From Acytostelium subglobosum LB1 (Eukaryota; Evosea; Eumycetozoa; Acytosteliales; Acytosteliaceae): a stretch of 64,000 nt of DNA. The notes below the pieces were generated by a model. That model saw only the letters and a program-made list of their open reading frames with translations. It ran no database searches and had not been told where the DNA came from. Made by a program: the position numbers and the translations under genes. The stretch lies in assembly GCF_000787575.1 (NCBI RefSeq), contig NW_012236522.1, positions 868,001 to 932,000 of the forward strand, written 5' to 3'. Below, in pieces: positions 33,623-47,061 of the stretch. Position 1 is the first letter of the stretch, and every line of letters begins with the position of its first letter.

Positions 33623-34960
33623 TTATTGACCATCTTCCTCCAACTCAAAGGTCAAAGAGTGGAAACGTATCTCATTCGGATTAGACCTGGCCAGACATAT
33701 TGCATGTCTATCATCAATCTGTCGACAACGTATTTGATTAATGATTTTTGGATTTTTGGTTGAATACTGGACAACCTTATCATCTGTGACATCAATTTCA
33801 TATGTGATGACATTTGGTATTGATGCGACAACAGACTCGACAAACACAGCCAGACGATTGGGTATCTTTCTTGGGTTTGACTTGGGCACAAACACCTTCA
33901 ATGACAATGTATCAATCTTGGACTTTGATGATGGTACGTTGAAATTGGCACTGGTTGGGTCCATTATCAATACATGTCCAACTGTTTCCGGGATAAACTG
34001 AATCTGATTGAGAGTCCAGATGGTAAATTGAGTGAGTCCATTTGGAATGAAGGTCTTGGCGGCTTTGTGTTTGTAGTTTCGAGGCATTTTCAATCTTTTG
34101 AGAGAGTTGGGGAGCAATCCAGGTGTCAGAGGTGTGAGGAGGGTATCTTCGAATGTCAAATCGGTGACTAATTGTGGTCGCATCGACTCTGGTTGGAGTT
34201 TGAGCCCAGGGTAGCGGGATCGAAGTATGAGTTTTGGAATGATATCAAGTGGATATTCCTTGAAGTAATCCATCAAATATATTGATATCGACTTTAGAGT
34301 TGGTTCAATCCAGAACTGTTTACCTCTAAATCTATAACCAAATGATAGTGATTGTAGTTGAAATGGAAGGATTCCATACATGCCAAGTGGTTGGTTGAAC
34401 TCATATCCAAAGGTCAACGAGGTGATCGAGCTGGGAAGGTAGCCCACGGGGATGGGGTGGTAGAAATTGGTCCCGAATTCCAAATGAGTTAGCGATTCTG
34501 GAAGTGAGGGAGTAAATGATTGATGTTTGGACCCAAAAGTCAAGGACTTTAGAGAGTGAGGGAGGACTCCATCTTCCAAATCTTGTTTAACAATAGAACC
34601 AAAAACCAATGTTTCCAGTGATTCGGGAAATGTTCCTGGTACTAATGGTTGGTCGAACCAATCGGGAAGATGGAGTGATTGGAGGGACTCAGGAAGTGAT
34701 CCGAAGGCCAAAAAGTCATTTGGAATGATATCTGGTTGACAGGGAATACGATTTTCTTTCAAGGTGAATGATAGTTTGGTAAGTGATTCAGGGAGGAATC
34801 GTTGTTTGATTGGACGATTGATCAAGTGTGGTAATGTCAATGTACGGAGTAAGGGTGGGAGTGCTCCAGGTTGGATGTCAATTGTACACCTCACGCCAAA
34901 GTGCAGTTCAGTGATTGATTGGGGTAGTGGACCAATCGTCCGATCAAACGTTTCAATCAT
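33623..34960 (-). CDS. FNIP-repeat protein, N-terminally short, possibly truncated
   Basis: 445 aa from the ATG at 34960, single exon. The first residues (MIETFDRTIGPLPQSITELHFG) already belong to an FNIP unit; about ten imperfect FNIP repeats follow (LPESLQSLHLP, LPSSITSLTFGYEFNQPL), then a non-repeat C-terminal region of about 120 residues. The usual F-box-like or other N-terminal part is missing, and 32 codons of an opposite-strand FNIP frame overlap its start. It may be a 5'-truncated gene cut by an inversion whose frame is still open. Confidence 0.65.
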   Translation of the reverse strand: MIETFDRTIGPLPQSITELHFGVRCTIDIQPGALPPLLRTLTLPHLINRPIKQRFLPESLTKLSFTLKENRIPCQPDIIPNDFLAFGSLPESLQSLHLPDWFDQPLVPGTFPESLETLVFGSIVKQDLEDGVLPHSLKSLTFGSKHQSFTPSLPESLTHLEFGTNFYHPIPVGYLPSSITSLTFGYEFNQPLGMYGILPFQLQSLSFGYRFRGKQFWIEPTLKSISIYLMDYFKEYPLDIIPKLILRSRYPGLKLQPESMRPQLVTDLTFEDTLLTPLTPGLLPNSLKRLKMPRNYKHKAAKTFIPNGLTQFTIWTLNQIQFIPETVGHVLIMDPTSANFNVPSSKSKIDTLSLKVFVPKSNPRKIPNRLAVFVESVVASIPNVITYEIDVTDDKVVQYSTKNPKIINQIRCRQIDDRHAICLARSNPNEIRFHSLTFELEEDGQ

Positions 34961-35563
34961 CCACTTCTACCTGGACATATCCCCCCTGGAGTGATATCTA
35001 TTCAATTATACGAGTTCAATAGTCCCCTTCAGGCTGGTCATCTCCCTCTTGAAATCAAAACTCTCTCTTTTTTATCATATAATCAATTACTTGATTATGG
35101 ACACTTGCCATATTCTTTAACAGCTCTATCTTTGGGATACCATTTCAATCAGTCACTTCTGCTTGGACACTTTCCTCCTGCGATTAGAACTCTAAGCTTT
35201 AGCAATAGGCTTAATCAACAGCTTCTTCCTGGACACCTTCCTCACTCTCTTGTGGCTCTCACCTTTGGAAGTGATTTCAAACAACCTCTCCAAGTTGGAG
35301 TTGTTCCGGATTCAGTAATGTCTCTTTCTTTTCCTGACAACTACTGTCACTCAATACTTCCATTACCTCCTCGTTTGAGCCTTCTTACACTGAGCATCAG
35401 TTCACTTGGACACCTCTCCCAACTCTTTTCTTCAAAATCGCCCCGAATCAGGCAGGCCTTTCATTGGTATTATCATCAATGCAGTGCGCATCGCAAATTG
35501 CACTCATCTACAATTCGTGCTTTGGAGGAGATTATAATTGCAACAAAAGCAGCAAAAGAGTAA
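34928..35563 (+). pseudogene. FNIP-repeat gene fragment on the opposite strand (head-to-head)
   Basis: An open frame of about 211 codons starting right after a stop. It encodes six or seven FNIP units (FNHPLLPGHIPPGV, FNSPLQAGHLPLEIKTLSF, FNQSLLLGHFPPAIRTLSF, LNQQLLPGHLPHSL) and a typical C-terminal tail. No ATG occurs before codon 130 or so (35325), and the region where a 5' exon should be is occupied by the divergent FNIP gene. A fragment separated from its 5' half is the simplest reading. Confidence 0.6.
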
Positions 35564-36148
35564 CCTGTAGGCTCATATCAAGCGAACACTTTCTTAAATA
35601 TTTGGCAACAAACAAACAATGATAAGTTATTTGCTATTCTTCGAACACGTCAACTACCAAAAAGCGAATGGAGTAACGAGGAGAATTAATAGGTCCACTA
35701 TCCTCTCCAAGAACAATAACAACATCCGCTGCATCCCATCCCCGCCCGTACACAATAATAAACATCCAATCCATCCATATATGCAGTGGTTAAGTTTGTT
35801 ATTATCATTGTTTGTGTTTGCTGTTGGATCTGTCTGGTAGTACTCACTGGAATGTCCAAAATGATACCTACCACACCATTCCCTTACCCTACCCTTACCC
35901 TACCAATGCCACTTTGTCCTCAATTAGCCTCACATCATAATCCAAGGGAGCAACACAAACATTGTAAGATGTTTAATATCTATATGTTCTATCTGTGAGT
36001 CGTTTCAGGAAAATAATCTTTACTTGTTGATGGAGATGGATTGGTTGCATTCAGTTATTTTATTTTAATAATATTTTTTTTGGCGGGAATGAAAGACAGA
36101 CAAGACAATTAATAAGTATGAAAGCTCCACTTTTATTGAGTAATCTAT
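35564..36148. other. Intergenic region
   Basis: No gene supported. It includes a short telomere-like run of CCCTTA/CCCTA units near 35881-35905, a T-run followed by GGCGGGAA (about 36073-36089, E2F-like) and otherwise AT-rich 3' flank of the lvsA-like gene. Confidence 0.45.
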
Positions 36149-39100
36149 CTATCCAACAATGGCAGCATAGCCATCGAATGCCTTGGAGCTCCAGCACTCC
36201 AATGTGCCATTCGCATCACCAACGACCAGTTGGGTATGATCTCTGCTCATGGTCAGTGCTGTCACTGGTGCCTTGGTCTTGTAGGTCTTGACCTTCTTGA
36301 GGTCGTAAGCATCCCAGAGTATGATCTTGCCCGACTCCATGCCAGTGATGATGAGATTGGTGACCACTCCCTCGGGTCCAGTCGTGAAGAGCATGCATGT
36401 GATGCGATCGTTGATCACCTCTTGTTTGGCAAGGAGGGCACCCTTGGGCGACCAGAGACGAAGAGCAACGACGTCGCCCGTGATCGAGGTCTCGACCGTG
36501 GCCATGCAATTGGTCGTTGGAGAGACCTGCACGCATGTCACTGGGTTATCATGGGGAAGGTTCATGATATAGGACAGACGATTGAGATCCCAAACGATGC
36601 AGCTGTGATCCTTGGAGCCAGAGATGATCGTGCTGAACTCCTGGCTGACCGTCACACAGAGGATTGAGTTAGTGTGGCCATAGAGCTGGGACCAGAGCGA
36701 GAGATTCTCGCCACGCTCCTTTCTCGTCATCAGTGCACCGTCGTTGGTGCATCGCTTCCAGACCTTGACCGTGCCAGATGTGCCACCAGTGACAAACAAT
36801 CGTCCATTCTTTGAGATGTCGCAACATATAATATCATCGTTGATCACCTCCACCAGCGAGATCACTCTGCCATTGTCAATCGAACATATCCTGAGGTTCT
36901 GATCCCAGTGTCCCCATGAGACGTACCTGTTCGTGTCTGGGTAGAAGAGTATCTGGTTTGATTGATTGAGTGATGTTAGTGAATGGGATGGCTCCAGGGA
37001 GAGATGATTGAGTTATAACGTACCTTTTGTTGTGAGAGAGGGATGGGAGTGTCGCCAGAGAGTCCAATGAATCCGACGGGATTCCTGATGGTCCACATTG
37101 GGAATGGAGATAGCTTGTGTGGGTTGGTGTAGATGGCGTCTTGGAGCACGCGAGTGGCCTTCTTCCAAGTCTTCTTTGGATGTGGCTTGGTGAACAGTTG
37201 TTTGGGTGTCTGACCGTAGCTGTGTATCTGAGCGATAGTGGCATCACGTGTGAGCTGATCCTCAATCGTGTCAATGTCCACGGCGCCTTCATAGGTCAGC
37301 GGGTAGAACATGTTGTAGGCCTTGACGGCGGCCTCTCCCTGCTGCTTGTAGCCAAACATCAGGTCGATCCAGTGACTGAGATTCTCCGAAACGAACTTGG
37401 ACTCGAGCGCCTCGCGATGCTTCTTGATAAAGAGGCGCGGGTTGCCTTTGGCCCACGGGGGCAGGACGACGTCGTCCACGCGGATGCCATCCTGCTTGAT
37501 GCCCATGTTGAACTGGTTGGCGTTGTACAGGAACTCGGAGAGGTAGAAGAACTCGGGGATGAGCTCCTTTACATCACTGCTCGAAATGGACGAGGACAGA
37601 CGCCATGACTGCAGGATCGAGTGGAAGGCACGGTCTGGCACGTCGAAGCGGCCGCCCTGGAACTCGATGAAGAACGAAGAGAAGGGCTGAAGGCGCACCA
37701 GGAAGTGCAGCACCGATCCAATGTTGGAGTAATGCGAGCCGTAGTGATAGGGCGTCTCGTTGGTCTCGCGCAGGTATTCAAACTTCTCGACAAACTTCTT
37801 GAGGCGCTGGGGGTCTTGCGCGCCCATTGGTCGGGTGAGGTCGCGGAACGCCTCAGGGTTGTCCAAGTCGAGCTCCTCCGACTCGTAGTCCTTGAGGATG
37901 AAGGGGAAGATGGGGTACTGGGTCAGGTCGTTGAATGTGCGACCGGCCAGCGTGTTCAAATGCATTAAGTATTCAAAGTTGGTGATGAGGCCATGCTGCC
38001 ACTTCTTGGTGATCGACATCTTGAGTATGTTGCCCTGTACTTCTGCCGCGTAGTCGATCCTGTTGGGAAGTGGCTTGGTGAGGATCTGATCGTAGACGGC
38101 ATCGCGCTCCGTCTGATTGTTGAAGGCGAACAAGTAGGCCTTGTGTGGCACGCCGCTTCCCAAGAATATCTCTATCGCGCTGTTCTTTAGGACATGACGA
38201 CGCTTATGTATCTCGATAATGTCCTCGTAGGACATTGTAATGTGCTTGCACTTGGACGCTGCCTTCTTTGACTTGTTGCTGTTGCTGGTGCTAGTGATGC
38301 CGTTGCTGTGGCCGTGGCTATTGGTGCCGTTGCCGCTGCCAGACTTGGCCATCAACTGCTCGTCCTTGAAGTATATGTTCAGCTCGCCAATGAGTAGCTC
38401 GCCATCTCGTTGCGTCGAGGGTGATATGCAAGAGCATGGGAAGCATATGTTGAGCTTCTCGCCAGACTTGAGGTTGTCGAAAGAGTATGACTCGACTGAA
38501 CTGTGCGAGTTGCTCATTGACCATGGTATCTCGTGACCCGACTCATCATACTTGGTTCGCGTTGTGGTCGTCGTTGTCGTCGTTGATGCTGTCGTTGTCG
38601 TGGTGGGAGTCGATGTGATGATAGGCGATGTCAACTCTGAGGGGATTGCGAGATGGGTCTTCTCGGACCTGGGTGTGATACGCTTCATTCTGACTCGAAT
38701 GCGGTTCACGCCCTCGGTTGGGTCAAGTCGCCATTTGTTCGAGGGCGATACACCCCAGATGGCCATCTCGTGCGTGACCTTCTTGATCAACTCCTTCCAC
38801 TGTGTGTGGAAGAATTGCTTGGACTCCTTGTTGCGACTCTGGTACTGTAGCGCAGACATCTCAAAGTGTGACTTGAGCTGGACGAGCGCCTCGGTCAATC
38901 GCTTGGTGGCTCGCGTGATGTCCTGGTTCTTGGCGATGGTCGACTGCTTGTTCTTCTGTGTCTCCAAGTACTGGAGCATCCACTCCTTCTTCTGTTGATT
39001 GTTGCGCTCCTCCCACTTGCGGAACTCGGCCTCGGCGTAGTTGGTCTGGAAGCGGCCGTATATCTCGCGAGGGTCCGTCGTCGCCCAGTTCTGGCAATCA

Positions 39101-42100
39101 AACACACGCTTCTGTACCTCTGGGCTGGAGCCCTGGTACACCATGCTCCACAACTTGAGTGTGGCCTTGAACAGCGGCGAGTCCTCGCGTCCAGAGTTCA
39201 AGAACTTCTGTGTGAGGTGTAGCAGCGAGGGCACAAAGTCGTCGTCCTCGGACAACAGCTTGCTGATGGGTGGGGGCAGCTGCGTGGACTGGCCTCCAGA
39301 GTTGCTCTCTACGCCAATCAGAACAGAGACTGTGATGAAGTGGCAGTCGGCAAACTGTGGCGACGTGAGCAGGGTGTACAACAGCTTGCCTAGCATGGTG
39401 CGGGCAGAGTATTGATAGTAGAACATGCGGTAGTATTGATAGTACTGAGGTATCTTGTTGGTGGACAGCACTCTGATCAGTGTGCTGATGAATGACTCGT
39501 TGCTAAACAAGTTGCCCTCCTGTATCCACTCGGGGATGTATGATTTGGCTACTGCATTCGCACTCTTGGCCTCATTATTGTCAGACTCCTCTGAAGCTTC
39601 GTCGTTGGACGATGAGTGGCCCACGGTGGTGTCGCTGTTGGGCTCAGGTGAGTTTGGCGGCTCTACGTCGCTGGTGCTCAGTTTAAGTTGGCCGTGTGAT
39701 GACGACGACTGCGTGGGTGAGGTGGGCGCCGGGGCGGCGGAGGGGTCAGGCGGGGGGAACTTGTAGACGCCCTTCTTTGTCGAGATGATGTTCTTGTCTT
39801 GATAGCAGAGCGTGTTGATGGCCAGCACGCACACCTTCTCGAACGAGGACACGAGGGTCTCGATCGAGTTGAAGTTGTTGTCATTGAAGAATGCCATCAC
39901 GTCCTGGATGACCTTGCGCTGTAGACAACAAATGTAGTCAAAGTCCATTCGCGTATTGAGGTGTAGCACCACGAGTATATCGCGCAGAGTCGTTTGGCCA
40001 TCGAGTGAGTTGACTCCATACAACGCGATCTCTTTGAGCAGGGACAGTATCGACTCCTCAGCCTGCCAGTACTCCTCTTTGGTGGTGTCGGGTGTGGATG
40101 CTGCTGGCTGCTGCGCCTGCTGCTGGAATCGCGAGAACTGATCTGTCCTCGATGATTGATTGCGTCGCACATAGTTGCTCGACATGATGTCCACGAGACG
40201 TTGGATGAGCTCCTGGTCCAGCATGACTTGCTTGATCAGATCGTTTTGAAGGAAGATATTGTGCAGCATCTTGATGACCATGTGCTGTGTGGCTGGCACA
40301 CTGTTTGTGAGCAGGGTGAGGATGGTCACGACGATGCCCGGGAACACCAGTCGCTCGCCACTTATCTGCGACAAAAAGTACATCTGCATCGATTTGGATC
40401 CACTGCTGTGTGACGACTCGATGTTGCTGTTGTTGTTGTAGTGTTTGCCAAACATCACGCCAAACAGCACGCCAAAGATCTCGGGTGTGGGCGGGTAGGT
40501 CAGCAGCTGGTGGCCCAGCAGATGGAAGCCCTTCATGCGCTGGAACAGCGCCGAGATTGATGGCACGTGCAAGAAGATTCCAATGATCTTGAGGAAGAGC
40601 AGGCGGATGGCCACCGACTCGTTGACCAGCAAGCCAAACGTCGACTCGAGGTTGCATATCGCGTGGAACTCCTCAATCACGGTCACATCCGTCGATTCGT
40701 TCAATGTGTTGAACAGCAGAGTCAAGATCGACTCTCTGATCGTGTCAGAGTGCGTGTGAGCGTGAGTTGGCATGGCTGGTACGTGCGAGTGGGTGTGTGT
40801 CACGGTCGCCGGGTCGGGAAGTGAATGAGTGATGCTGTTGTTGTTTGATCGCTTCCTGCGTGGATGTTGCTGGTTGGATGATGACTGCTTGACCTTGCTC
40901 GTCTCGAGGAGGTAACATATAAGGAGGTGGAGGTCCTCTTTGATCTTGGGCTGCTTGTGAATGATTGAGCGGAGGATCGACATGAGCGTGGGGATGAGCT
41001 CAAGTGGCACGTCATCCTCGCGACATATGTTGAGGATCTTCTCAAAGGCGCCGGCCTGGCGGAACTTGAGTATGTTGAAGTTGTGATTGAGGTGCAGGCC
41101 TGCCACAAGCTTGTCGAGCGACTCGAACAGCTTCTTCTGGTCGGCCATCGAGCCGCGTCGCCAGATATCCCACTCGAGCAGGAAGTGCTTGAGCGCCAAC
41201 TCGTTCTGCACGACGCCCTCGATGAAGTGGCTGGAGGTACGGGCGGGCTGCACGCCCACAAATGAGAACATAATGGCCAGCAGCGACTCGTCGAGCACCC
41301 ACTTCTTCTTGCGAATGAGGTGGCTCACCAGCTTGTAGCCCTGGATCTCGATCATGTCCAGGCTGTTGTGGTGATGGTGTGCGATCACTGATTGAAGCAG
41401 CTTGAGACTGGCGCGCTGATACTCCTTCTCGTTGGAGATGGCCATCAGGTAGATGATGACGCTTACTCCTCCAACATCCGCCACCAGGTCCTTTACGCCG
41501 CGTTGGCATATCACGCCAAAGGGCAACGGTGTGGGCAGGCCGGTCTGAAGCAGCGACAGGTAGTTGGCTGACAACTGATGGAGATTGTTGGCCTTGACAG
41601 GGGGCAGTGCGCCGCCCGTGTAGGCATTGGCGATCGATGACATTACCGAGGCCTGGGTGGTGGCGATCGGTTCGCTGAATGTTGAACCGCGAGTTTGTTG
41701 TTGGACGATTGAGTCACGTCTCATGCTGGTGGTTGATGTCATGCCGTTAGACGACATGCTGCTACCCAATCCACTTGTGCTGCTACCGACACTGCCCATG
41801 CTGCTGTTGATTGATGAGGTCATTGATCGGGATGGTCCACCATCAGAGTATGTGCCCAAGCCAGTGATACTACTGAAGCTCCTTGACTCGCTACGCTTCA
41901 ATAACACAGAGTTGTCACCAGACTGTACCAACTGCGCCGATGAATGAGTGATGGCCTCTGATTTGTTCATTATCCTGTGCGACTTTGTGACATAGAGACA
42001 CTTGGCCGTGAAGATTGAGAAGATCTTCTCGTGTAGACTGAGCAGTGGCGCTGTGGTCGGGTTCTGGAGATGATCGATGAGAAGTGGATGTAGCTTGTTG

Positions 42101-45100
42101 CTCTTGTCCATATAGGGCTTGACATTCTCCACGGTGTTGAGGTCCACTTTGAGACCGCGAAAGTGATCCGGACCAAGAAGATAGAGATAGAAGATTTCCT
42201 TGTCCAGTGGGAGGTCCTCAAAGAAATAGGCGTTGCCAAGGTGCCAGTTGGAGTTGGTGGTGTAGTCGCTGAATGGCTGTGCGGCATTGCTGCCACCAAA
42301 GCGCATGTAGAGGCTGACGAGGTTGGAGCGCGGATATGTGATTCCAAACTCACTGCGAAGACAGCCGTTCACATACAGCTTGACTGGCGACTTGTCCATG
42401 CGCTGGTTGCCCGTGTGCGTCAAACACACGTGATAGAAGCACTCGGGTTCAAACATGATCTCGGAGAACGTGTGCTGCTCGATCAGGTTGGCGCCGCCCA
42501 CCACGATGCGGTATGACAGCACGCCTCGATGCAGTACAACCTGCATCTCCATTGTCTTTTGAGGATAGCCAATCAACACGCTCTCGATGCTCAGCAGGTA
42601 GATCGGGTCCCTGTTGATCTTGACCACGGGCGACTTGTAGCGGAACCAGAAAGACATGCCAAAGCCCTTGTAGGGTGGCCACAACTTCTCACCCCAAGAT
42701 GGGAAGTCGATGCATTTGAGCGAGCTCTCTGACAGCTCCGCGTAGTATATCGGTATTATGTCCTTGCCAGTGACCTTTACCAACAAGTTGAGCAAGTCAA
42801 TAGGGTAGTCCTTGACTCGCAGCAGTTCAAAGTACTTCCTGAATGCCGCCAAGTTGACGCTGTGTCCTGCAGTAGTCTGTATCAAATCGAGTATCAAAGG
42901 TCTGTGGGATGGATGTATGAGTGAGTGAGTGAGGGTCCAAGGACAGGCGCGAGAGAGATAGAGAGAGGGATACATACTTGAGTGACTCCTTCTTCTTGAT
43001 TGATGCGGATAGGGTTTGACTCTTGGTGGAGAGCAGGGGCTTGAAGCTCTCGATAACATCGACTGTTAGAGTGTTGAGTTGCTTCATGTTGGTGAGTGAA
43101 CACTCGATGAGGAAGATGATCTCCTTGAGGATGTAGCACGATGACTTGGTCTCCATCTTCTCGATGTGCTCTTCGCTGCCACCCATGAGCAAGATGATCA
43201 GTTTGATGATCTCGGGATTCTCAATGGTGAGAGAATCGCGACATTGTTGGCAGCATCCATAGCGCTCCTTGGCCAGTGCCAGCGAGCTCTTCTCGGGCAG
43301 TTTGGAAGGCAGCTGCTGCTGCGTGCCTAAGCGCACCTCAGTCGCCAGGTCGAGAGAGTTGAACGACGGCTGTGACTGAAGCGCTGGGATCGGGGGACTC
43401 TGGCTGCGGTCAAAGTCGTTGGTGTACGAACGGCCACGTCGCGTTGGCGTCAATGAATGCTCAATGCTGCCGCTGTTGTTGGCCATGTGAGATGTCGATG
43501 TGAGGCCACTGCTTGTACTGGCGCTGCTGTTTACAGAGAGCAGAGGCGGTGATGATGTAAGGTCGGACGCGGACGAGAAGGCTGGTGATTGCTCGCCACT
43601 CGACAGCGGTACTGGTGGTGCTGCCGTAGCAGTTGGGGATGACTTGTCGAAGCTATATACATTGAATGCAGTGGGCGACAGAACACTCTCTGTTGAGAAG
43701 AACGATGAGAGTGGCGCGTACACCGAGAGGATGGATCCCTCCTCCAGCGGGTGTTGCTCGCACGATGGCGGCCAGCTGCCCGACACGGCCATGTTGAGCA
43801 GACTGTCGCACAGAGATGATGAATACACGCCCTCCATGTAGCCGCAGCCACTGAGCGTGTTGGACAATGTTGAGAACTGGATGTCCTCACGGAAGTACTT
43901 CTGGTTGTTGGCGTTGCTCTTCATCACAGCTGACAATGTGTCGATCAGCACCTTGAGGAAGAAGAACACCTCGTTGTTGGTGGACTTGTACTTGAGCAGG
44001 TTGTTGCTGCTGTTGTTCTTGCTCTGCACACATCGACTGATGCCATCCAATATCGACACACACCAAGAGAATCCACCGGCTGCAATAAACGAGTTCTTGG
44101 CCTCATAGTTGTTGTGGAATATGTAGCACATAGCTGATAATATATCTGTTTGATTGGATTGGATTGAGTGAGTGAGTGAGTGATTGATTGATAGAGCGAG
44201 TGATCGATTGATTGAATGGATACTAACTCTTGCGCATTGTTAAGACTCTGGACTCAAGGGTGGTCGATCCACCATTGCTCTGGAGTACTTCTATGAGGTC
44301 GCCAATGATCTTGTTCTCTACCCGTAGCACACCAATGGCGATGGTTGAGATGGTTTGGAGAGCGGGTTGGATAAGGTACTCATCGGTGAGCAGACGGTAC
44401 AATAGCTTGAGTCCTCCAGCCTCGACAAACTGACTCTGTATATCATTGGACGTTGAGAATAGTTGGAGCAACAGTTGTAGTATCGACGACTCGATGCGAT
44501 ACAGGACAAACAACTTGTTGGCGTGTGAGTGGAAGTGACGACCGGGTATCAATTGCAGACAGTATGCCAACTCATCGATGTTCTCGTCAAAGGCGGCGTG
44601 GAAGGCAAGTGACTGCGGGTTGTCGACAATGTAGTGCATCAACACGTCGAGGATGCCCGACTCTTGCAGGGTGTCCACGCTGATCTTGGACTTGGCCAGC
44701 TGCTGCGTCATGTGCTGGCACACGAGCAGCACGGTGGTGGGCAGGCGACTCTTGAGCAGCTGCACGTACGGCTTGAACTCAGAGTGCTTGATGTGGTTCT
44801 TCATGAGCAGCTCGTCCATCATCTCGAGGATCAGTCGTCGGTTGGAGATGTTGAGCATGTCGAACTGAGAGAAGAAGATCTTGAATGGCTCGAGCTGGTG
44901 GATGAGGCCACTGCCGCGTCCGCCGCCACTGGCATCGTCGCCAGTCACGTCGAATATCGGCTGGTCCAGGAGGAACAAGAAGAAGATGCCCTTTATACAC
45001 TTGAGCAACTCTGTCTTCATCTCCTCACTCTTTGTGATCGAGAACACATTGATGAACATGTTGAATACCTTGAGTCCTGTCCTAGATGATATGTTACCAT

Positions 45101-46933
45101 GTTGCTGTTGTTGTTGTTGCTGTTGTTGTTGTTGTGGGGGTTGAACTCGATTGATGTGACTGTGTTGTTGACCATGTTGTCCATGTCCATGTTGTCCATG
45201 TCCATGTTGTCCATGTCCATGTCTTTGTTTGGTTGGTGTTATTATAACAGGTTCATCCTTCTTTAGGGAGATGAATAGTAGGTTACAGGCCACGTTGATA
45301 ATGTCCAGTTTGTTCCTTAGTGTTCCATTGTCGGCAATGTGAATAAAGGCGTTGAGTAGTATCGAGTAGCCACTATTGTTGTCAAAGTCCTCGTGCAACA
45401 GAGGTGTCAGTCGCGAGGCACTCTTTATCGAACAAACAATCACCTGTGTAATCTCAATGATAGTCGACGATGATAACTTCCTCTCCTGTCTATCTTGATC
45501 GCTCAAAACTGTCAGCAAGCTCTCGATTACTCTCTGAAAGTGATTAGATTGATTGATAGAGTGAGTTAGTGAGCGAGTCGGATGATGATGAAGTTGCAAG
45601 TTCGAGAAGGATACTCACCTGACTTCGAAGAACTTTGATCTTATCCATTGATTGGCTGCAGATGGAGGTGATCTGAGCAAAGATACGGACGACCTCGCTG
45701 TGGATGATGGTCGCGTAGGACGCGTCGGGATTGAGTTGGTAAAAGATGTTAGTGAGCATGGTGATGTTCTCAGGCTGCTTGATGAACTCGTTGAGGATGG
45801 TACGATGCTTGAGAGCATTGCTTAGTATCTTGAGTAGTTGGTAGCACACGTGGACACAGGGTGACAGCTCTGTTGTCGACTTTACAGTCTGCAGATCGAG
45901 AATGGCCTGCTCGACAGAGTGGACGGTGTGCGATTGGGCCTGGCGCTGAAGATGCTCGGCCGAGATGTATTGAGAGAGTGATGAGCTGGACGAGTGTGAG
46001 GACATCGGACGAATGTCTTGCTCTTGATTGAGTGCGCTGCCGCCTGACACGCCGGCACCCGGTGTGGCGCCGCTGGCCGATGTCAAGTCGCCGACCGTGC
46101 CAAACGGCAACTGACTGGTATCCAATAGATTGAATGTTGGCGGCAGGAATGTTATCTGGTTCTTGAGTGGTGATGATGATGGTCGCGTCGACGCTGTCTG
46201 TGTTTGCTGCTGTGTGTTGTTGCCGCCATTGCCACCAACGGGCACGCCACTCATGCCAACACCGAGCATGTTTGAATATGGCAATGGCGAGAGATAGAAG
46301 TAGCTGTGTATACTGGCAAAGGGTGGAATGGATGTGTTGGCAATGTTGTGTAGATGTGTCTTTGTGGGCGGCATAGACTGTGTGTTGAGCGGTAGTGATA
46401 GCAGTCGCGAGAGTATGACCAACAACAGTCGAGTGAAGGTCGCTTGCATGCCATCGGCGGCATGACGCGTCAGTATGTCCAGCGCCTCCAACAAGAGTGG
46501 CGCCTCGCCAGCCACCGAGCCTCCACTCAAATAGTGTAACAACTCCAATCCTGGGCTATTTCTCGTTCGTTGTATGTTGTTGTTGTTATTGTTGTTCAGG
46601 CCTGTCATCATCATCGCGGACATTGTAGTAGTAGTCGTCGTCGTCGTAGTAGTCGTAGTGGTAGTCGTCAGTGCACTGTTTATCTCTTCGACCAACTGCT
46701 TGGTCAATGTTTGTACAATGTCGGTGAGTGAGCAGCCGACGTTGAGTGGTATGAGTTGCTTTGGCGTGTCATGATGTGTGGCAATGAACAACTTTAGAAA
46801 GTCAGCCAGTGCAAACAGGGCATCCTGATGTACAACAGTCTGTAAGTATGTATTCCAAAGCTTAGTCACCATAGCATGTTGTTGATATATTTGTTGCTGT
46901 TGATGTTGCTGTTGCTGTTGTTGTTGCTGTTGC

Positions 46934-46970
<37 letters not shown>

Positions 46971-47061
46971 GCTGTAACATTTGATGTTGCAACAACTGTT
47001 GATGTATCAGTGGTTGTTGTTGCTGTTGCAGTTGCTTCGGATTACGAGGAGACAAAGACAT
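36149..47061 (-). CDS. lvsA: LvsA-like giant BEACH/WD40 protein
   Basis: Five exons: 47061..45619, 45533..44228, 44145..42978, 42901..37024, 36952..36149, all GT-AG and in frame, giving 3,532 aa (D. discoideum LvsA about 3,600). Poly-Gln (residues about 25-60) and poly-Thr lie near the N-terminus. Armadillo-like helices fill the first 1,300 residues. A concanavalin-A-like domain (GFGMSFWFRYKSP, about 1370-1530), a PH-BEACH domain (about 2780-2915), a BEACH domain (NFEYLMHLNTLAGRTFNDL and RDLTRPMGAQDP, about 2930-3215) and WD40 repeats (last 267 residues) follow. This order is that of ALFY/WDFY3 and LvsA, which in Dictyostelium is needed for cytokinesis and contractile vacuole function. Other Lvs paralogues differ in length; a wrong paralogue is possible. 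Confidence 0.88.
46891..46974 (-). repeat. CAA/CAG microsatellite coding for poly-Gln
   Basis: A run of CAA and CAG codons (on the coding strand) near the N-terminus of the lvsA-like protein, with one or two His. Such tracts expand and shrink by slippage and are common in dictyostelid proteins. Confidence 0.8.

Noticed and set aside
35881-35905. Telomere-like CCCTTA/CCCTA run
   Set aside because: Only four imperfect units in ordinary spacer; too short for an internal telomeric site and not the known dictyostelid telomere type.
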